This document shows positions 58,111 through 64,000 of a stretch of 64,000 nt of DNA, in pieces. Source of the stretch: Chamaecrista fasciculata. Its lineage: Eukaryota; Streptophyta; Magnoliopsida; Fabales; Fabaceae. How positions within the stretch are numbered: the first letter of the stretch is position 1; the number at the start of each line of letters is the position of its first letter. The notes under the pieces are model-generated. The model had not been told where the DNA came from, made no database searches, and was given only the letters and a program-made list of their open reading frames with translations. Made by a program: the position numbers and the translations under genes. Location of the stretch: positions 85,913 through 149,912 of the forward strand of contig QANZ01011582.1 in the NCBI GenBank assembly GCA_003254925.1, in the 5' to 3' direction.

Positions 58111-61100
58111 TGTTGGAGATTGTGCCCTAGGGCCAATCATTTTATAGATATGTTTTGAACATATCAATTAATTTATGGAGATAAATTAATGGTTATCATA
58201 TTATTAGCATGTTTACTATGATAACAGTCCGTGATTAATTATGAGATAATTAATCTAAACTGTCCCTGGTCACTTATTTAGGTGGGAACTTAAAATGAAC
58301 TAAGACCAGCATGACCTCGGTGCATAGAGATGCATGCACTAGATGCTGGTACGAGAGTCATGGTGCAATTACGTAAGGGGTTGCGAGTTGCTGGACATGA
58401 CCCGGAGAGTCCTGCATGGGTTTAGTCATCAGCTTGCCTCTCCTGTACACTTGTCACGACGCCTTAGACCTGAGGTCATCATTATTTCGGCATTACAGTT
58501 GTCAGACTTTGGCTTAGTCTAACGTTGCCCGTAACCGGGTAGCCATAAGGGCTAAGTACGGGTCTGGTTGATTGCCGTGCTGAGGAATGTGGATTGACCA
58601 AGATGGGATTTTGTCCCTCGTTAAATGAGAGATATCTAACTGGCGCCCTCGATGAGTCTGTCCAGGAAATGCGTGGCCACGCTGGATTTTGGGACTTACT
58701 CAGGAAATCGAGAAAGTTGAGGTTTGGATTGTTGGAGATTGTGCCCTAGGGCCAATCGTTTTATGTAAATATGTTGTGAACATGTTATTAATTTATGGAA
58801 GATAAATTAATGTGTTATCATGTTATTAGCATGTTTACTATGATAACATCCATGATTAATTATGAGATAATTAATCTAAATCTGTCCCTGGTCGATTATT
58901 TTTGTGGGAACAAAAATGAACTAAGACCAGCGTGACCTCGGTGCATGAGATGCACGCACTACATGCTGGGACGAGAGTCATGGTGCAATTACGTAAGGTG
59001 GTTACGAGTTGTTGGACTAACCCAGAGAGTCCTGCATGGGTTTAGTCATCAGCTTGCCTCTCCTAGTACGCCTGTAGCAATGCCTTAGACCTGAGGTCAT
59101 CATTATTCCGGCGTTGCAGTTGTCAGACTTTGGCTTAGTCTAACGCTGCCCGTAACAGGGTAGTCATAAGGGCTAAGTACGGGTTTGGTTGATTGCATTG
59201 CTGTGGAATGTGGATTGGCCAAAATGGGATTTTGTCCCTCATTAGATGAGAGATATCTAACTGGCGCCCTCGATGAGTCTGTCCAGGAAAAAGAGTGGCC
59301 ACTCAAGAATTGGGACTTACTCAGGGAATCGAGAAAGTTGTGGTTTGGATTATGGATGACATTCCTGTGCCTAGTCCATGACCAAGATATCGTAGGACAA
59401 TCGGATCTCTGACACGGAGGTACTGAGGTTAAGTCGTTTTAGTAAAAACGATAACTCACGTGTTTTGGGTAGTTGTGATGGCTTGCTAGAGTCCGCTCAC
59501 GACTTGTAGGTCATGGGGATGCCCTGCTGCCAACTTCACGTGGGGCCTGCTGGGTCACACACGAGCAGGAACTGAACACCATTTGAAAGGGACACGAATT
59601 AGGGTTAATTCGTGGGTCACGCGAGTGACACGATTTAAGACACAGAGGAAATGTCTGGGACATCATGTCTTGTCTTAATTAATCTACAGATGACATATTT
59701 AGATTTGTGGGACAAATTGAAATATAAATAATTGTTTATATAATTAATGTGATTAATTATTAACAATTTAAATATTAGGAAAATAATTCAGATAATGTTC
59801 CTAAGAGTTAGGAAATTATTGAATTATAAAATTCCTAAATAAATAAAGAGGGTGGCGCCTCTAAGGGATTATTTGGATAAATAAAAGAGTTTTATTAATT
59901 CAAATAATAAGTTTGAATTCAAAAGATTTGATGGAGATTTCAAAATATTTGAATTCAAAAGATTTGGTGAAGATCTCATCTCAGAATCTTTGGTGAATCA
60001 AAAATAAGGAAAGTTTTTTATTTATAAAATTCTAAGGAAATTAGAGAGTGAGATGGCGCCATCTTGGTGGGACCCAATGGGAGATTTGATCTCTCATTTG
60101 ATTCTCCAAGATTGCAATTTGAATTTAAATATAATATTAAGGTAATATTATAATGATAAATTCAAGTCTTAAAATAATTATATTACCAGAATATCTTTAT
60201 TTTAGGAATAATTAAATCACCAAATTTTAGTCTATATATATATATGTGTGCAAGTCGACTTGCACCATAAGTCTGACACAAGCAATTTTATGCAACCCTA
60301 ATTTGGTTTTCCTCCCAAGAGTTAGAGAGAGAAAATATTCCTTTGCACACACAAGAGAGAAAGTCGACTTTCTCTAAGAGTTAGAGAATTTCGACTTAAG
60401 CTCTATAATTAGGGTTTGAGAGAAGAATAGGCAAGAAGGAGTTCTTGTGGGGGGATTCTTCTAAGCGCCACCTCAATTGTTGTTTCAAGAAGGAGTTCTT
60501 GAAGTCAGAGGTCTGTAGATTGGTCCCAGATTCTTTTGGAGAAAAGAATTGGAGGCTAGCACCTCAGTGTTCAAAGAAACTGTTCGTGTGGATTACTGGC
60601 AGAGGGAGAACGCTGGGAGTGGGCTTCGTGGAACTCGCCTTGTTCAACCATCAGATTGAAACTCGTGAGGTATAACACTAACCAAAAGTTTTAAATTCTG
60701 CTAGCGGATCCGTTCGGGAATCATAGGACCTAGGCGTTTTTAATTATTTTTATTTTGCTTCCGCTGCCTTAGGCGCCTAGGATTCCCAACATGGATTATG
60801 GATGACTTTCCTGTGCCTAATCCATGACCAAGATATCGTGTGACAATAGGGTCTTTGACAAGGTGGTACTAAGGTTAAGTCGGTTTTGGTAAAAACGATA
60901 ACTCACGTGTTTTGGGTAGTCGTGATGGCTTGCTAGAGTCCGCTCACGACTTGTAGGTCATGGAGATGACTTGCTGCCAACTTCACGTGGGGCCTGCTGG
61001 GTCACACATGAGCAGGATCAGGACACCGTTTAAAAGGGACACGAATTAGGGTTAATTCGTGGGTCACTCCGGTGCACGATTTAAGACAGCAGAAATGTCT

Positions 61101-62274
61101 GGGACATTAAGTCTTGTCTTAATTGATCTACAGTTGTTAAATATTTAAATTTGTGAGACAAGTTTAAATATAATAATTGTTAAATGATTAATGGGGATTA
61201 ATTATTTACAATTAAAATATTAAGGAAAAATAATTCAGATAAGATTCCTAAAAGTTAGGAAATTATTGAATTATAAAATTTCCTAATATTGGAGCATGAG
61301 GGTGGCGCCTCATTTGGTGTTTTAGATTAATAAAATTGTTTTATTAATTTAAATAATAAGTTTGAATTCAAAAGATTTGATGGAGATATCAAAAGATTTG
61401 AATTCAAAGAGATTTGGTGAGATCTCAAATCAGGATCTTTGGAGAATCATGACTTCCTAAGAGTTAGGAAGGTTTTTGATTTATAAAATTCCAAAGTAAT
61501 TTTAGAGCACATGGCGCCATGCTTAGGTGGGTCCAAGGGAAGATTTGATCTTCCATTTGATTCTCTAAGATTACGATTTGAATTTAAATTAAATATTATG
61601 GTAATATTATAATTTGAAATTCAATTCATGAAGCCATATTATTATAATTTAGAATTATAATAATGCTCAAAAAATATAATTATAAGGCTAGGGCTAGGCG
61701 CCTAACACACACACAATTCATTTTGGTGAAATTTTGGTTTTCTTCCAAGAGTTGTGAAGAGAGAAAAATCGCCATCTTGAAACAAAAACCCTAGTTCTTC
61801 CAAGTGAAGAAAATTTGGTTCTCAAGAGTTGAGAAGGGAAAATCGACTTTGCCTAAGGAGTTAGGAAATTCGATTTGAGGTTACTAAAATTAGGGTTTGT
61901 GAGAGAAGAAAAGGCAAGAAGGAGTTCTTGTGGGGGGTTTCTTCTTTGCGCCACCTTGTTTGATTCAAGAAGGAGTTCTTGAGTTCAAAGACACTGTAGA
62001 TTGGTCCCTGGTTCTTTTGGAGAAAAGAACGGAAGGCTAGCACCTTGGTGCCCGGAAAACTGTTCGTGTGGATTACTATCAGAGGGAGGACACTGCGAGT
62101 GGACTTCTAGGACACGCCTTGTTCAACCAATCGATTGAAACTCGTGAGGTATACCACTATCTTAAAAGTTTTAAATTCTACTAGCGGATCCGTTCGGGAA
62201 TTTTAGGACTTTGCGCTTTTATTTTTAAACTTTATATTTGCTTCCGCTGCGTTAGGCGCCTAGAATTCCCAACA
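58111..62274 (+). mobile_element. Solo LTR A (about 2.1 kb), split by solo LTR B
   Basis: Begins tgttggagattgtgcccta and ends taggcgcctagaattcccaaca. Flanks ccgag at 58106-58110 and 62275-62279 are identical 5-bp duplications. Its two halves (58111-58729 and 60797-62274) become continuous when LTR B and one TSD copy are removed. It lacks any gag or pol sequence. The superfamily cannot be fixed from the LTR alone; Ty1/copia is my guess. Confidence 0.88.
58730..60791 (+). mobile_element. Solo LTR B (2062 bp), nested in LTR A, same family
   Basis: Begins tgttggagattgtgcccta and ends taggattcccaaca. The 5-bp flanks tggat at 58725-58729 and 60792-60796 are identical. It is homologous to LTR A along its whole length. 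A TATA-like run 'ctatatatatatatatg' at 60232-60246 precedes a leader-like region. No internal genes are present. Confidence 0.9.
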
Positions 62275-62630
62275 CCGAGGGGGAGAGAGAGAGCCGAGGG
62301 GTAGAGAGAGAGAGAGAGGTGTTCATGAGGGAGAGAAAATTTTGTGTTTTTGGGCAAATTCACTTAAAATCTTAATTTATTTTCTTTTCTTACGATTTGA
62401 TCCTATTATAAAAAGAAAAGGACCTTAATATAAGAAAATAAAACTTTGGGGATGAAAGCTTATTTTTCCTATTTTTCAAACGGAAAAATGGATGGAAAAC
62501 GTTAGAGGGACCAACTTTGACAAGTTTTGGATAACTGAGGGACCAATATGGAACGAAAAATAACTGAGGGACCTATTTGAAACAATGAGCATAACAGAGG
62601 GACCAAAATAGGACTTTGGCCTTTATTTTT

Positions 62631-63175
62631 TGATGGGATAATAAAAAATTGTATTTGACTATATCAGTTTTATAATATAATTTAAATTTTATTAAGTATT
62701 TTAATTTTAATGGTTTTGTGTATTCATATTATATAACATTTGGCCTTGAAAGTGACATTTAATTAGTTTATCTAAGTTTAGTATTTATAACGTAATTGCA
62801 TGTTTCACGTTTAAAATATTCTTAATCAATTGAAGTTTGTTCAAAAATAAATAAATAAATCTATTGAAGTTTGTTCAAAAATAAATAAATAAATCTATTG
62901 AAGAGTTGAATACTTGAATTTGAAAAACTTATTCAGAGAATATATATATATATTGATTTTATCTTTTATTTTTACTTAATTTAATAAATTAATGACAGAT
63001 TTCACATAACTAATGATAGATAATGTACAATTATGAAAAAAAAAAATCAAATCTTAACTCAAATTAAAGATTATGAAAATGTTTTTTTGTTAATTTATTA
63101 TATGAAGATAGGTAAATGATAAAATTGATCAAAATATAAAATTTTAAGGACGAAATTGCCAGTAAATAAACTTTG
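62631..63175. repeat. Duplicated spacer segment (partner 63480-63790) with MITE relic
   Basis: 'tgatgggataat.aaaa', 'tttgactatatca', 'agtgacatttaattag' and 'gtttcacgtttaaaat' recur at 63529-63680. 62965-63175 includes a decayed copy of the 6339-6707 MITE family. A 31-base direct duplication ('attgaagtttgttcaaaaat...') lies at 62829-62895. Confidence 0.65.
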
Positions 63176-63177
63176 GA

Positions 63178-63440
63178 GCATAGTAGGAAACCCCGATCCG
63201 GATTGTTCGGATTGACTCGGAACCTAGTGAACCAGACATCACTTCGATTCGATCACTCTAATTTGACCGGACTGCATCTGACCTAGATTTTTTCTGGGTT
63301 AGGTGGCCGATCCGGGTTTGAATTATCAACCCGCCAATTCATTTGACATAGACTGAAAAAAAGTAAAACTCAAGTGCAACTTGACCTAGATCTTTTCTAT
63401 TATTATTATTTTAATTAAAATTAAAATGTATGTCAATGAC
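63178..63440. repeat. Dispersed repeat shared with 4547-4830
   Basis: Same order of phrases as the first copy, including 'gaaccagaca', 'tgcatctgac' and the 'tattattattattttaatta' tail. No coding content. Confidence 0.65.
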
Positions 63441-63479
63441 TTGATATCTTATATTCCTCCAATATTACATGAGTACATA

Positions 63480-63790
63480 TTTGCATGCTTTGTTCATCAT
63501 ATTATAAAAAAAAAATGTATTTATTTTTTGATGGGATAAAAAAATATATTTGACTATATCATTTTTATAATCTAATTTTAATAGTTTTTTTTCATATTAT
63601 AACATTGGCCTTAAAAGTGACATTTAATTAATTTATCCAAGTTTATTATACATTATAATGTAATTGTGTTTTTCACGTTTAAAATTATATTCTTAATCAA
63701 ATCGTTATATATATATATATATGTTGAGATTTAAATAAATCTATTGAAAGAGTTGAATTACAAAAAAATATTCAGAGAATATATATATAT
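63480..63790. repeat. Uninterrupted copy of the segment that hosts the 57541-62621 MULE
   Basis: 'tcatattataaaaaaaaaatgtatttattttttgatgggat' is split here for length: the part before the T-run matches 57504-57540 and the part after it matches 62622-62640. It shows the pre-insertion site. (TA)n runs occur at 63706-63722 and 63780-63800. Confidence 0.75.
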
Positions 63791-63805
63791 ATATATATAT
63801 GAGTA

Positions 63806-64000
63806 AAATAACTTTCCGGTCCCTGATTTATGCACTCGCTGACAGATAGGTCCCTGAATTTTACCCATTGTACTAGCCGGTCCCCGAATTTTGCAAACGC
63901 TGCACTAATTGGTCCCTCCGTCATATTGGCGTTACAAAAATGCTGACGTGGCCATAACGGACGCTGATGTGTCCCGTTATGCGCTGACGTGTCCCGTTAT
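63806..64000. mobile_element. Left end of another MULE-like element, cut by the window edge
   Basis: Repeated units 'ccggtccctgatttatgca', 'taggtccctgaattttaccc' and 'ccggtccccgaattttgcaa' have the tandem-unit arm structure of the other elements. 'gctgacgtgtcccgttat' is repeated at the very end of the window. The right end is outside. Confidence 0.6.

Larger units (their letters stand above)
57541..62621. mobile_element. MULE of the 'ggccaaagtcc' family, about 0.9 kb without insertions, containing two nested solo LTRs
   Basis: Left 'tgccaaagtcccattttggt' and right 'accaaaataggactttggcc' are inverted, with repeated 'ggtccctcagttat' units in both arms, the same family as the Pack-MULE at 23172-24407. 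Flanks are tttatttttt (57531-57540) and tttattttt (62622-62630), matching apart from one T. Inner arm ends are CT/AC-rich (57842-57995) and GA-rich. A unique stretch at 57990-58075 ('gcgattccaacatccactca') may be captured DNA. One N at 58076. Confidence 0.82.

Noticed and set aside
58111..62274. The two LTRs as the pair of one short retrotransposon (TRIM-like)
   Set aside because: Each LTR has its own 5-bp duplication and one interrupts the other in mid-sequence, so they are separate insertions.
1..64000. CRISPR array, phage, integron or bacterial-type operon
   Set aside because: Introns, plant protein families and plant transposons indicate nuclear plant DNA; no regularly spaced repeats with unique spacers occur.

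Overview
This looks like a nuclear segment from a eudicot plant. Coding DNA is sparse and split by introns with GT/AG borders. The spacers are very AT-rich and crowded with plant transposons, and the four recognisable intact genes are all plant proteins: an IQ67-domain (IQD) protein, profilin, a MATE/DETOXIFICATION transporter and a small DUF7054 protein. The species cannot be named from the sequence. A few single N bases (about 18135, 18516, 20016 and 58076) mark assembly uncertainty.

Layout. 1-10.3 kb is repeat-rich spacer with several MULE-type MITEs, three of which have visible 9-bp target duplications. An IQD gene lies at 11850-13839 (+, 3 exons, 412 aa). 14-29 kb is spacer with a LINE relic, a composite element that captured parts of two genes (17203-19489), a hAT-like MITE (21080-21536), a Pack-MULE carrying a PUB25/26-type U-box/ARM fragment (23172-24407) and further MITEs. 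Profilin lies at 29335-31366 (-, 3 exons, 131 aa), with a MITE-in-MITE in its second intron. A SINE with a long target duplication lies upstream at 31809-32018. From 34 to 42.4 kb a segment is repeated in tandem, two long copies and one partial copy. It carries decayed genes for a SANT/MYB-related protein with a C-terminal EAR-type repression motif. The MATE transporter lies at 43559-51214 (+, 7 exons, 508 aa); its introns are swollen by nested elements. 51.4-54.4 kb is AT-rich spacer, followed by a duplicated segment with a LINE zinc-binding relic. The DUF7054 gene is at 55906-56843 (-, 2 exons, 138 aa). The right end is a four-layer nest: an older repeat, a MULE with GA/CT-rich arms, a solo LTR inside the MULE, and a second solo LTR inside the first, each layer with a target duplication.

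The genes do not form a pathway or cluster: they are independent housekeeping or transport loci (calmodulin/microtubule scaffolding, actin dynamics, efflux, unknown). The most interesting content is the transposon history. Terminal repeats and target duplications can be read to the base for many elements, insertion order can be established, and several paralogous empty sites lie in the same window. I found no CRISPR array, rRNA, canonical tRNA or complete autonomous transposon.
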